Shown here piece by piece: positions 1-8,184 of a stretch of 64,000 nt of DNA. The stretch is from assembly GCF_044430645.1 (NCBI RefSeq), contig NZ_JAWUDN010000006.1:214974-278973 (forward strand), read 5' to 3'. Source of the stretch: Ewingella allii. Lineage in GTDB: Bacteria; Pseudomonadota; Gammaproteobacteria; Enterobacterales; Enterobacteriaceae. Both the position numbers and the translations under genes were made by a program. Positions within the stretch are counted from its first letter, which is position 1. Every line of letters starts with the position of its first letter. The notes under the pieces were generated by a model that saw nothing but the letters and a program-made list of their open reading frames with translations, was not told the origin of the DNA and ran no database searches.

Positions 1-292
1 AAATGAAGGAAGCCGAACGAACCCCTTTGGCGCTAAAGCTGACTATCATGGCGGGGGAGTGGTACATCAGGGCATTCATGGTGGCCGGATGCAGGTTTTT
101 GCTGACCTGGAATAAAATCTGATGCTGTCCTGCATCGACTTCAAGGCTTTCAGCCCCTTTGAGAATAGCGCCGGATATACGTTTTCCATCCAGCACTAGC
201 AGGTCGATATCCGATGAAAGTTTCAGACTGGTCGCGCAAACGGGTGCCAACAGGCTAACCGACATTAAAGCGGCCATTAATCTGACTTTCAT
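1..292 (-). CDS. yccT: YccT/DUF2057 (UPF0319) family protein, partial
   Basis: The first 97 codons are present and the gene runs off the left edge. It opens with a hydrophobic signal peptide (MKVRLMAALMSVSLLAP, cleavage probably after VCA), followed by a region typical of the UPF0319/DUF2057 family (SSDIDLLVLDGKRI near residues 26-39, then an EVDAGQHQILFQV stretch). The product should be exported to the periplasm. Its biochemical role is not established in the family. An AAGGAG ribosome site lies about 7 bases before the ATG. It is divergent from yccU, as in E. coli. Confidence 0.85.
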   Translation of the reverse strand, partial: MKVRLMAALMSVSLLAPVCATSLKLSSDIDLLVLDGKRISGAILKGAESLEVDAGQHQILFQVSKNLHPATMNALMYHSPAMIVSFSAKGVRSASFI

Positions 293-495
293 ACTTCACT
301 CCTTACCTTTCACTGACAGCCTCTATTATTGAGCAATGCGGCGAATGTGTCAAAACTTTACAGGATGTATTTATTGTTACATTTATAGCCATTTTCTTGG
401 CAATCAGTGCTTTCTGCCGCAGTTTTAAGCTAAAAACTGCCGAAGTTTTGACACTGAGTTAAACTGGTAATACGTCGCTTAATGAGGGAAATGGC

Positions 496-909
496 ATGCA
501 AGATAATGACATCGTCACCATCTTAAAAGAGATGAAAACTATTGCGCTGGTGGGGGCGAGTGACAAGCTGAACAGGCCGAGCAACGGCGTCATGGCTTAT
601 TTATTGTCTCAGGGATATGAGGTAACCCCTGTCAGCCCGAAACTGGCTGGAAGCACGCTGCACGGACAGAAGGTCTACGCCACGCTGGCGGATATTCCCC
701 ATGAGATTGATATGGTTGACGTTTTCCGCAATACCGAGGCGGCTTACGGCGTCGCGCAAGAGGCCATCGATATTGGCGCGAAAGTGCTATGGCTACAGTT
801 GGGGGTGATTAGCGAACAAGCGGCGGTGCTGGCTAAACAGGCCGGTCTGAAAGTGGTCATGGATAAATGCCCGAAAATTGAAATTCCGCGCTTAGGTCTG
901 GAGAAGTAG
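496..909 (+). CDS. yccU: CoA-binding domain protein YccU
   Basis: A 137-residue protein with a single CoA-binding Rossmann-like fold (Pfam CoA_binding family). The N-terminal part has IALVGASDKLNRPS, matching the nucleotide/CoA-binding loop seen in succinyl-CoA synthetase alpha-type folds. The C-terminus has VVMDKCPKIEIPRL, the family's conserved Cys-Pro segment. Length matches E. coli YccU (137). A GAGGGAA ribosome site precedes the ATG. Its position between yccT and hspQ is the standard enterobacterial order. The substrate and physiological role are not known. Confidence 0.93.
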   Translation: MQDNDIVTILKEMKTIALVGASDKLNRPSNGVMAYLLSQGYEVTPVSPKLAGSTLHGQKVYATLADIPHEIDMVDVFRNTEAAYGVAQEAIDIGAKVLWLQLGVISEQAAVLAKQAGLKVVMDKCPKIEIPRLGLEK

Positions 910-937
910 GTCTGGCCATAAATCTGCTGCATGTGGA

Positions 938-973
938 CATAAAAAAACCGACCCAAAAGAGTCGGTTTTTTAT
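938..973. terminator. Bidirectional terminator between yccU and hspQ
   Basis: The stem AAAAACCGACCC...GAGTCGGTTTTT has A- and T-runs on both sides, so it can serve the convergent yccU (+) and hspQ (-) transcripts. The hairpin is directly visible at about 944-970. Confidence 0.85.
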
Positions 974-990
974 TTCCGCCCTCAGCAGGA

Positions 991-1308
991 TTAGTGGCGA
1001 AGGCGCGGTAAGGTCAATTGGCTGCGAATAGATTCTGCCAAATCATCCAAAGAGCTTTGTTCTGGGTGAGAACGCGCCGCTTCGTGATCAATTTGGATCT
1101 CTGCCAGATAAGTATGTACCGGCTCGCCCTTATCGTCTTCCATCACCACGTGATACCAAGGCGCGGTGCGCATAGAGTCATCCGTCTCGAGTTCTTCAAC
1201 CTTTGGCTTCTCTAGCGAATACTCTGCGTCCACGTCAATCACTACGCCGAGATAACCTAACATTCTGTGGCGTACTTGCTGGCCAATACCGAATTTGCTG
1301 GCGATCAT
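991..1308 (-). CDS. hspQ: Heat shock protein HspQ
   Basis: A 105-residue small hemimethylated-DNA-binding/HspQ family protein. It starts MIASKFGIGQQVRH and carries the family core APWYHVVMEDD...PVHTYLAE, ending PRLRH. In E. coli HspQ acts as a specificity-enhancing factor and substrate of Lon protease. The start was set at 1308: the in-frame ATG six bases upstream directly abuts the AGGAG and would leave no spacing, whereas 1308 gives six bases. Length equals the E. coli protein. Confidence 0.93.
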   Translation of the reverse strand: MIASKFGIGQQVRHRMLGYLGVVIDVDAEYSLEKPKVEELETDDSMRTAPWYHVVMEDDKGEPVHTYLAEIQIDHEAARSHPEQSSLDDLAESIRSQLTLPRLRH

Positions 1309-1431
1309 AGTCATCTCCTGAAAAATTACCTTAACGTCTATATGGAGGTTAGCGGCACTATTTCAAGTTTTGACCCTGTTTCTTGACGTTAATTCAGGTT
1401 CTGTGCCGAGATAAGGCACAGAACGATAAAT

Positions 1432-2625
1432 TTACGACATCACTACGCAGGCGAAGCCTTTCAGGTACAGACCTTCCGGGTAAGAACCGATAACCGGATG
1501 GTCAGCAGCCTGACGGAACTGCTCCACGAACTGGATCTCGCGATTGGCGTCCAGCGCCGCGTCGGCCAGAATTTTCTGGAACAGATCGGTCGGCAGCAGG
1601 CCGGAACAGGAGAAACTTAACAAAATGCCGCCCGGACGCAGTAACTGCAACGCCAGCATGTTGATATCTTTGTAGCCACGGCAGGCGCTGGCCAGCTGGC
1701 TCTTGTTTTCAACAAATTTTGGCGGGTCCATGACGATCATGTCGAACTGCACGCCTTCGGCACGGTACTTGCGCAGCAGTTGGAACACGTCTTCGCGCAC
1801 GAACTCGGCTTTCGACAGATCCAGATTATTCAGCTCAACGTTTTGACGAGCGATGTCCAGCGCGTCTTGCGAGGTATCAACGTTAGTCACTTTCTCACAG
1901 CCGCCCATCAGCGCCGACACGGCAAAAGCGCCGGTGTAAGAGAAGCAGTTTAGGACTTTGCGGCCTTCGGCATATTTACGCGCAGCTAGGCGGCTATCGC
2001 GCTGGTCGAGATAGAAACCGGTTTTGTGACCCTGTTTGATGTCCACCAGCAGGCTCATGCCGTGCTCTTGGATCGGCAGCAGGGCAGGTGGCTCGGCACC
2101 AATCACGTGGCCCTGAGTCAGCTCTAAACCCTCTTTCTTACGCACGGCGACGTCGGAGCGATCCCAGATAGCGCATTCCGGGTAACATTTTTGCAGCGCG
2201 GCCAGCAGAGGGGCGCGCTGGTATTCAGCACCGGCTGAAAGCAGTTGCAGCACGAGGAAATTCTGGAAACGGTCGATGGTGATACCCGGCAAACCGTCAG
2301 ACTCACCGGCAATCAGGCGATAGCCATCAAGCCCGTCACGCTTGGCAATCCAGTTACGCCAGCTTTGCGCTTGCTGTAAACGACGCACGAAAAATTCGAT
2401 ATCGATATCTTCGTCCTGGCGGAAGGTCCAGACGCGCGCGCGGATTTGCGACGACGGAGAATATGCACCGCGAGCCAGCCATTTCCCGTGACTGTCTACA
2501 ATATCAATAGTATCGCCAGAGTTTGCTTTACCTTCGACACGGGTTACTGCACCGGAAAATACCCACGGGTGGCGGCGTAAGAGAGATTTTTCGCGGCCTT
2601 TGGCCAAGAATAAACGAGCAGTCAT
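1432..2625 (-). CDS. rlmI: 23S rRNA m5C1962 methyltransferase RlmI
   Basis: A 397-residue SAM-dependent RNA methyltransferase. An N-terminal PUA domain (about residues 1-75, including RRHPWVFSGAV) precedes a Rossmann methyltransferase. Motif I is VLNCFSYTGAFAVSAL, the IV region is MIVMDPPKF, and the catalytic-type cysteine segment is SFSCSG. It matches RlmI (YccW), which methylates C1962 of 23S rRNA. Length is one residue longer than in E. coli. Located between hspQ and divergent acyP as in other enterics. Confidence 0.95.
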   Translation of the reverse strand: MTARLFLAKGREKSLLRRHPWVFSGAVTRVEGKANSGDTIDIVDSHGKWLARGAYSPSSQIRARVWTFRQDEDIDIEFFVRRLQQAQSWRNWIAKRDGLDGYRLIAGESDGLPGITIDRFQNFLVLQLLSAGAEYQRAPLLAALQKCYPECAIWDRSDVAVRKKEGLELTQGHVIGAEPPALLPIQEHGMSLLVDIKQGHKTGFYLDQRDSRLAARKYAEGRKVLNCFSYTGAFAVSALMGGCEKVTNVDTSQDALDIARQNVELNNLDLSKAEFVREDVFQLLRKYRAEGVQFDMIVMDPPKFVENKSQLASACRGYKDINMLALQLLRPGGILLSFSCSGLLPTDLFQKILADAALDANREIQFVEQFRQAADHPVIGSYPEGLYLKGFACVVMS

Positions 2626-2722
2626 AGAATTAGGTTCTGTCAGTTCGGGGCAAAAAAGAGCGTCATTGTCCGAGCAAGCAGTCTAAATTGCAACGAACCA
2701 TACCGCTAACGGAGAGAATATT

Positions 2723-3001
2723 ATGGCAAAAGTCAGTATAGCCGCCTATGTCTACGGCCGGGTGCAGGGCGTAGGATTTCGTTTCGCGACGCAACAGCAG
2801 GCCAACGGCTTGGGCCTGACGGGCTATGCGAGAAACTTGGATGATGGCAGCGTAGAAGTCATTGTTTGCGGCGAGCAGGAGCAGGTGGATCAACTGCTGG
2901 CGTGGCTTAAACTGGGTGGCCCGAAACACGCCAAGGTAGATAAAGTGTTAAGCGAGCCCGCGCCACCGGAAGATTATGGCGAATTTAAAATCCGCCATTA
3001 G
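2723..3001 (+). CDS. acyP: Acylphosphatase
   Basis: A 92-residue acylphosphatase (YccX). The catalytic loop GRVQGVGFR supplies the phosphate-binding arginine, and GYARNLDDGSVEV supplies the catalytic asparagine. It hydrolyses carboxyl-phosphate bonds of acyl phosphates in the cytosol. A GGAGAG ribosome site lies 6 bases before the ATG. The gene is divergent from rlmI and convergent with tusE. Confidence 0.95.
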   Translation: MAKVSIAAYVYGRVQGVGFRFATQQQANGLGLTGYARNLDDGSVEVIVCGEQEQVDQLLAWLKLGGPKHAKVDKVLSEPAPPEDYGEFKIRH

Positions 3002-3021
3002 TTTTCGCTATCCCCTAAAAG

Positions 3022-3351
3022 CTACAGGCATTTGACCGGTTTTGGCAGGCCAGCAATTTTGGTGGCTTGCTTCGCCGGGCCTTTAGGGAACAGTCGGAAC
3101 AGGTAGCGGCTGTTGCCTTTCTCTTCGCCATATTTTTGCGCCATGGCTTTGACCAGCATGCGAATGGCGGGAGAGGTATTGAATTCGAGATAGAATTCCC
3201 GCACAAAGCGCACCACTTCCCAGTGAGCTTCGGTCAGCACGATCTCTTCTTCTTCCGCCAATATAGGGGCCAGATCTTCGTGCCAATCAGCACTGTTTTT
3301 TAGGTAGCCCTGAGCATCGGTTTCTATCTCGCGGCCTGCAAACTCCAACAT
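3022..3351 (-). CDS. tusE: Sulfur relay protein TusE
   Basis: A 109-residue DsrC-family sulfurtransferase. In E. coli TusE accepts persulfide sulfur from TusBCD and hands it to MnmA for 2-thiouridine formation in tRNA. The family hallmark, a cysteine next to last at the C-terminus, is present (PKPVKCL). The conserved central segment TEAHWEVVRFVREFY is also clear. An AGGTGTT ribosome site precedes the start. Context (acyP-tusE-yccA) is canonical. Confidence 0.95.
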   Translation of the reverse strand: MLEFAGREIETDAQGYLKNSADWHEDLAPILAEEEEIVLTEAHWEVVRFVREFYLEFNTSPAIRMLVKAMAQKYGEEKGNSRYLFRLFPKGPAKQATKIAGLPKPVKCL

Positions 3352-3409
3352 AACACCTCAATTCTCAATAAAACGCTGCGCGCAGTTTAGCAAAAAGGCC
3401 TGAGCCGCA

Positions 3410-3442
3410 AAATAAAAAGCCCCGCTTTCGCGAGGCTTGGCT
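3410..3442 (-). terminator. Rho-independent terminator of yccA
   Basis: Read on the minus strand, a stem AAGCCTCGC / GCGGGGCTT with a GAAA tetraloop is followed by TTTTTATTTT. It lies 16 bases beyond the yccA stop codon. Confidence 0.8.
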
Positions 3443-3457
3443 GGCTGAAGGGCCGAA

Positions 3458-4120
3458 TTAGTTGCTGCGGGACAAACCTAAGATGCTCAGCAGGCTGACA
3501 AATACGTTATACAGAGAAACGTACAGGCTCACCGTGGCACGAATATAGTTGGTTTCGCCGCCGTGAATAATGTTACTGGTTTCCCACAGGATTGCGCCTG
3601 CGGAGAACAGGATGAACAGGCAGCTAATCGCCAGTGACAGGGCAGGGATCTGCAGGAACAGGTTAGCGATAACCGCTACCAGCAGCACCACGAAGCCCGC
3701 CATCATCATGCCTGACAGGAAGGACATGTCCTTACGGGTGGTCAGCACGTAGGCTGAACAGCAGAAGAACACCAGCGCCGTGCCACCAAGGGCCAGCATA
3801 ATGATGTCACCCGCGCCAACCGAAAGCAGGGAGCTAAGCAGTGGGCCGAGGGTGTAACCCATAAAGCCGGTCAGGGCGAAGGCCGCCAGAATACCCACAG
3901 GGCGGTCAGCCGTGCGGTAAGTCAGGAACATCAACCCGTAGAAACCCACCAGCGTCAGCAGCATACCCGGCGAAGGTAAACGCAGCAGGGTGCTAGCGGT
4001 AGCCGTAATAGCGGAAACGCCGAGCGTCAGCGCCAGCAGGAAATAGGTATTACGTAGAACTCTGTGGGTGCTTAACAGCGCGCCCGCACGAGAGGAGGAA
4101 GAGGCAACAATACGTTCCAT
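3458..4120 (-). CDS. yccA: Modulator of FtsH protease YccA (Bax1-I family)
   Basis: A 220-residue inner-membrane protein with about seven hydrophobic segments. In E. coli YccA is a substrate and inhibitor of the FtsH-HflKC protease and can protect jammed SecY. The N-terminal MERIV and the C-terminal half with a histidine (NIIHGGETNYIRATV) followed by ISLYN-like VSLYNVFVSLL match the family. Length is within one residue of E. coli YccA. It is followed by its own terminator and preceded by the serT promoter region. Confidence 0.94.
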   Translation of the reverse strand: MERIVASSSSRAGALLSTHRVLRNTYFLLALTLGVSAITATASTLLRLPSPGMLLTLVGFYGLMFLTYRTADRPVGILAAFALTGFMGYTLGPLLSSLLSVGAGDIIMLALGGTALVFFCCSAYVLTTRKDMSFLSGMMMAGFVVLLVAVIANLFLQIPALSLAISCLFILFSAGAILWETSNIIHGGETNYIRATVSLYVSLYNVFVSLLSILGLSRSN

Positions 4121-4350
4121 TTAAAATCTCACTTATCGACAAAAGTTGGAGTCGGTGAAAATACAATCAGCCTTGAATAGTAGATAGTTACCTGCCGTGA
4201 TTAAAGGCGTTTTACCCTTCTTTACCCATGAGTTACCGCCAACTCGCCGTAGAAATGACGCTTCCCTGTTTTAAAACTGGCCGTAATGTCGATTTAATCA
4301 TCATTTGAAACGCCAGTGCCTGTTTTTCAGGCAAACGAACATAATCAGGC

Positions 4351-4379
4351 TTTACAACCTAATGGCCTATGTTTATAGT
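4351..4379 (+). promoter_or_regulatory. Sigma-70 promoter of the first tRNA-Ser gene
   Basis: A TTTACA -35 (4351-4356) and TATAGT -10 (4374-4379) are separated by 17 bases. The mature tRNA start follows 12 bases later, as expected for a stable-RNA promoter. Confidence 0.75.
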
Positions 4380-4391
4380 TCGCTTCGTTGC

Positions 4392-4479
4392 GGAGGGGTG
4401 GCCGAGCGGCTGAAGGCACCGGTCTTGAAAACCGGCGATGGGAAACCATTCAAGAGTTCGAATCTCTTCTCCTCCGCCA
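4392..4479 (+). tRNA. serT: tRNA-Ser (anticodon UGA), copy 1
   Basis: An 88-base class II tRNA with a long variable arm. The acceptor stem GGAGGGG pairs with CTCCTCC-type sequence near the 3' end. The anticodon loop is CTTGAAA, giving UGA. The T loop is GTTCGAATC and the CCA end is encoded (GCCA). Synteny with yccA identifies it as the serT locus. Confidence 0.97.
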
Positions 4480-4495
4480 TATACAACACAAGAAA

Positions 4496-4523
4496 GCTGC
4501 TAAGAAATTAGCGGCTTTTTTTT
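4496..4523 (+). terminator. Terminator after first tRNA-Ser
   Basis: An 8-bp stem GCTGCTAA / TTAGCGGC with one G-U pair is followed by a run of T residues. Confidence 0.85.
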
Positions 4524-4647
4524 GTCTCTGCGTTTTGGTATTCCCTGTCTCGACCTTCCCATGTTTCTTCCTTTGTTCGATTTCTCGGCAATTAATGAAT
4601 TTTGCAAGAATGCTTATTAAATCAACAAAATAGAACGAAAATAATGT

Positions 4648-4675
4648 TTGCATCTTCTTCTGCTTCTTGTATACT
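4648..4675 (+). promoter_or_regulatory. Sigma-70 promoter of the second tRNA-Ser gene
   Basis: TTGCAT (4648-4653) and TATACT (4670-4675) are 16 bases apart, followed by a GC-rich discriminator (CGCCCCG) typical of stringently controlled stable-RNA promoters. Its sequence differs from the promoter of copy 1. Confidence 0.75.
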
Positions 4676-4720
4676 ACGCCCCGTCTGATGAGCACTGCTC
4701 TTGAGACAGATTGTTGTTGC

Positions 4721-4808
4721 GGAGGGGTGGCCGAGCGGCTGAAGGCACCGGTCTTGAAAACCGGCGATGGGAAACCATTCAAGAGTTCGAATCTCTTCTC
4801 CTCCGCCA
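4721..4808 (+). tRNA. serT: tRNA-Ser (anticodon UGA), copy 2
   Basis: Identical over all 88 bases to the copy at 4392-4479, with the same encoded CCA. It has its own promoter and its own terminator, so the two genes are independent transcription units rather than one polycistronic tRNA operon. E. coli has a single gene here. Confidence 0.97.
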
Positions 4809-4827
4809 TTAACAACAACGCAAATGA

Positions 4828-4854
4828 GCTGCTAAGTGATTAGCGGCTTTTTTT
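4828..4854 (+). terminator. Terminator after second tRNA-Ser
   Basis: The same stem as the first terminator (GCTGCTAA / TTAGCGGC) with a different loop, followed by seven T residues. Confidence 0.85.
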
Positions 4855-5092
4855 GTGCCTAAAATTCACCGAAATCTCACTTTTCCCCTCTTTCTGCATT
4901 TTTCCTAGGCTGTTTACCCCCGGTTTTTAACTCTTTCTTGAGGGTTTTTTCGTGGTGTTAATGGTGTTAATTGCCTAAAAAATGCCCCGTCTCACAATTC
5001 GCGAACATAACCCGTTAACCTGATTGCGCAGGAAGTGGCACTGCCTATATGTTGATTTTTAGTTTCCCAAATGTAACTAGAGGTTAACAATA

Positions 5093-6181
5093 ATGTCTAA
5101 GAAATTACGTATCTCTCTGATTGCTACTGCCGTTTTGATGTCTTCCTCTGCAATCTCTGCATTACCTCAAGGGTACCCGGCTGACTACCAGAAGCTGGTC
5201 GACGGCGCCAAGAAAGAGGGCAAAGTCGTTATTTATTCCACCACCGACGTTAAGGCCGCAGGGCCGCTGATCCAGGGCTTTGAAGCGACTTATCCGGGTG
5301 TGAAAGTCGAATACAACGACATGAACAGCACCGAGCTGTACAACCGTTTTATTAGTGAGCAGGCGGCGGGCGGCAACAGCGGCGACGTGGTGTGGAGTTC
5401 CTCCATGGACACCGCGCTGAAGCTGGCGACCGACTACGCGCAGGAATATACCTCGCCGGAACATGGGCAACTGCCTAAGTGGGCAGTGTGGAAAGAGAAG
5501 GCTTACGGCACCACCTATGAGCCAGTGGTGTTTATCTACAACAAACGCCTGATCCCAGCCGGTGACGTGCCGGACTCTCATGCGGCCTTGGCTAAGCTGA
5601 TTGCCAGCCAGACCGACAAATTCAAGAAGAAAGTCACCACCTATGACATTGAGAAATCAGGTCTGGGCTTCATGCTTTCCGTTGAAGATTTCAAGGCTGA
5701 CCCGAACTACTTCAAAACGCTGGCTGACGTCGCCAAGGGCGGCTTAGCCGTGCAGTCCTCCACCGGCACCATGATGGAAAGGGTGTCGTCTGGCGAAAAC
5801 CTGATTGGTTTTAACATCTTAGGCTCCTACGCCGAGGCCCGCGCCAAAACTGATCCGTCTCTCGGGATCTCCTATCCGAAGGATTACACGCTGGTCCTGT
5901 CCCGCGTCTCCTTTATCAGCAAAGAAGCCAAAAACAGCAACGCGGCGCGCCTGTGGCTGGACTACGTGCTGTCGGAAAAAGGCCAAAGCATCCTGGCGAA
6001 TCAGGGCGACATTCCTTCCATCCGTAACGACATCGAAGGCAATAACGATATCGACGGTATGACCAAAATGTTGGGTAACGCCCTCAAACCTATCCCGGTT
6101 GATGAAACGCTGCTGGAGTACTTACAGCAGAAAAAACGCCTTGATTACATCAAGCAATGGCGCGAGGCCGCGGCCAAATAA
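5093..6181 (+). CDS. ABC transporter periplasmic substrate-binding protein (type 2, Fe/polyamine-like)
   Basis: A 362-residue extracellular solute-binding protein with a Sec signal peptide (MSKKLRISLIATAVLMSSSAISA, cleavage about residue 23). The mature part begins a type 2 periplasmic binding fold (KKEGKVVIYSTTD...LIQGFEATYPGVKVEYNDM). It resembles the AfuA/FbpA/PhnS cluster that serves FbpB-like permeases. The substrate cannot be assigned: I do not see the adjacent tyrosine pair used by ferric-binding proteins. It is first in a cluster with a permease (6415) and ATPase (8177). An ERIC-like repeat lies between it and the permease. Confidence 0.85.
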   Translation: MSKKLRISLIATAVLMSSSAISALPQGYPADYQKLVDGAKKEGKVVIYSTTDVKAAGPLIQGFEATYPGVKVEYNDMNSTELYNRFISEQAAGGNSGDVVWSSSMDTALKLATDYAQEYTSPEHGQLPKWAVWKEKAYGTTYEPVVFIYNKRLIPAGDVPDSHAALAKLIASQTDKFKKKVTTYDIEKSGLGFMLSVEDFKADPNYFKTLADVAKGGLAVQSSTGTMMERVSSGENLIGFNILGSYAEARAKTDPSLGISYPKDYTLVLSRVSFISKEAKNSNAARLWLDYVLSEKGQSILANQGDIPSIRNDIEGNNDIDGMTKMLGNALKPIPVDETLLEYLQQKKRLDYIKQWREAAAK

Positions 6182-6182
6182 A

Positions 6183-6295
6183 ATACTCGTCATCCTTCGA
6201 GCCACAGGGGCGACTCACCCGAATCACTGACTTGAGTAAGCACATCGGGGGTCATTTGCTTGCCGCCTTCCTATGACTCAAATGATTTAGGGTAT
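6183..6295. repeat. ERIC-like intergenic palindromic repeat
   Basis: About 113 bp with inverted ends (ATACTCGTCATC at the left, AAATGATTTAGGGTAT at the right) and an internal GACTTGAGTAAG...GGGGTCATTTGC segment. It resembles the copy at 23312-23436 and the known ERIC/IRU consensus. It sits within the transporter cluster, where transcribed copies may fold and affect mRNA stability. Confidence 0.7.
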
Positions 6296-6414
6296 TGATT
6301 GATTTAAATCGGTAAAACGGGATGCGCGTCGGTGAAAAAGGGCGCGTATCCCCTCGATTTGCTCTGACCGTCTTCATTTGCATGGCTCAGAGCGCATAAC
6401 CGAAGGGACGTGAC

Positions 6415-8184
6415 ATGATTGCATTACGCAGAAAGTGGCAGAGCCTGCCGCGCAGCGTAGTGGTGTTGATAACCGCGCTGGTTATCTACATTCCACTGTC
6501 GTTTATCGTTATACAAAGTTTTCTCTCGGCGCCATTCTTTTCGCCTTCGAAGGAGTTCAGCCTTGAATCCTTTGAATTTATCTTCACCGATCCTGATTTC
6601 TATAAGGCGCTGAAAAGCGGCTTTATTCTGGCCTTTGGGCTGATTGTCATTTCTATTCCTCTGGGCGGTATTCTGGCGTTCCTGATGGTGCGCACCGATT
6701 TACCGGGAAGACGGCTGATCGAGCCGCTGATCCTGGTGCCGATTTTCGTCTCGCCAATGGTATTGGGCTTTGGTTACGTGGTGGCGGCGGGGCCGGTGGG
6801 ATTCTTCTCCCTGTGGGCTGAATCGCTGTTCGGTTTCGTACCGTGGAACATCTATGCCATGTCGAGCATCGTGGTGATCGCGGGCCTGACTCACGTGCCG
6901 CACGCCTACCTTTATATCTCCTCAGCGCTGCGCAGCGTTGGGTCAGATGTAGAAGAGGCCGCGCGCACGGCGGGGGCCACGCCGCTACAGGTCATGACCG
7001 CCGTCAGCCTGCCGATGGTGCGCCCGTCAATCCTCTACGCCAGCGTGCTGCTGTTTTTCCTCGGGCTGGAAGTGTTCGGCCTGATGCTGGTGTTGGGCGA
7101 CCCGGAAGGCAACATGGTGCTGGCCACTTACCTTTATAAGCTGACCAACAAGCTCGGCACGCCGTCTTATCACCTGATGGCCGCCGTCGCCGTGGTGCTG
7201 ATTTGTATCACCGTGCCGCTGGTGATGCTGCAACGCCGCCTGATGCGCACCGCCAACCGTTTTGTCACCGTCAAAGGTAAGGCCTCGCAGGCTCGCGCAC
7301 TGCCTCTGGGCAAATGGCGCTGGGTGGCTGGCGCGGTGGTGGCATTCTGGCTGACCGTCACTATCGGCGTGCCGCTGGTGGGCGTGGTGCTGCGCGCCTT
7401 TATCTCCAACTGGGGCGTCGGCGTGTCGCTGTGGGACGAACTTTCGCTCAATACTTTCCGCACCATTTGGGAACAGCCAAACCTGCTGCGGGCGATTGTG
7501 AACTCAATGGCAATTGGCGTCTTTGGCGGGGCGCTGGCGGTAGTTTGCTACCTGTTCATCGGCATCGCCATGCACCGCAAGCCGGACGGCGTGACGCGCT
7601 TCCTCGACTACAGCGTATTGGTGCCGCGCGCGGTGCCGGGCCTGCTGGCCGGTCTGGCCTTCTTGTGGGTGTTCCTGTTCCTGCCGATGTGGCTTGATAA
7701 CGCGCTGAAATCGGGCTGGCTCTCTGGCCTGCCGGTGTCTGAGTGGCTGCGTGAGAATCTGGTGGTGTGGCTGCGTTCGCTGCGCAGCACCATCTTCAGC
7801 GTCTGGCTAGCCTATACCGTGGTGTGGATGGCTTACGGCCTGCGGCTTATCTCTTCGACCCTGCTTCAGGTCGGGCCGGAGCTGGAAGAGGCGGCACGCA
7901 GCACGGGCGCCACCCGTGGACAAATCACCCGCCACGTCACCATCCCGCTGTCGCGTTATGGCCTGATTGGCTCCTGGTTGCTGATGTTCCTGATTTTCGA
8001 GCGCGAATATTCCACCGGCGTCTATCTGTTGTCGCCGGGCACGGAGACTATCGGCTCAATGCTGGTTTCCCTGTGGGCGGCGGGGGCGATTGATATCGTG
8101 GCCGCGCTCTCCTTTATTAACATCCTGCTGGTGGTGTTAGGTCTGGGTATTGCCTTACGTTTTGGAGTCAAATTACATGATTGA
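6415..8184 (+). CDS. ABC transporter permease, FbpB-like double-domain
   Basis: A 589-residue inner-membrane permease with two binding-protein-dependent permease halves, each with about six membrane segments. Each half has an EAA loop that contacts the ATPase: EEAARTAGATPLQVMTAVSLP in the first half and EEAARSTGATRGQITRHVTIP in the second. This tandem architecture is typical of Fe3+ (FbpB/SfuB) and related phosphonate or polyamine-like importers. A GAAGGGACG ribosome site precedes the ATG. Its end overlaps the ATPase gene by 8 bases, indicating translational coupling. Confidence 0.9.
   Translation: MIALRRKWQSLPRSVVVLITALVIYIPLSFIVIQSFLSAPFFSPSKEFSLESFEFIFTDPDFYKALKSGFILAFGLIVISIPLGGILAFLMVRTDLPGRRLIEPLILVPIFVSPMVLGFGYVVAAGPVGFFSLWAESLFGFVPWNIYAMSSIVVIAGLTHVPHAYLYISSALRSVGSDVEEAARTAGATPLQVMTAVSLPMVRPSILYASVLLFFLGLEVFGLMLVLGDPEGNMVLATYLYKLTNKLGTPSYHLMAAVAVVLICITVPLVMLQRRLMRTANRFVTVKGKASQARALPLGKWRWVAGAVVAFWLTVTIGVPLVGVVLRAFISNWGVGVSLWDELSLNTFRTIWEQPNLLRAIVNSMAIGVFGGALAVVCYLFIGIAMHRKPDGVTRFLDYSVLVPRAVPGLLAGLAFLWVFLFLPMWLDNALKSGWLSGLPVSEWLRENLVVWLRSLRSTIFSVWLAYTVVWMAYGLRLISSTLLQVGPELEEAARSTGATRGQITRHVTIPLSRYGLIGSWLLMFLIFEREYSTGVYLLSPGTETIGSMLVSLWAAGAIDIVAALSFINILLVVLGLGIALRFGVKLHD

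Noticed and set aside
4392..4808. Tandem tRNA-Ser copies as attachment sites of an excised element
   Set aside because: The 241-bp spacer contains only a terminator and a promoter, and both copies are full genes with CCA.
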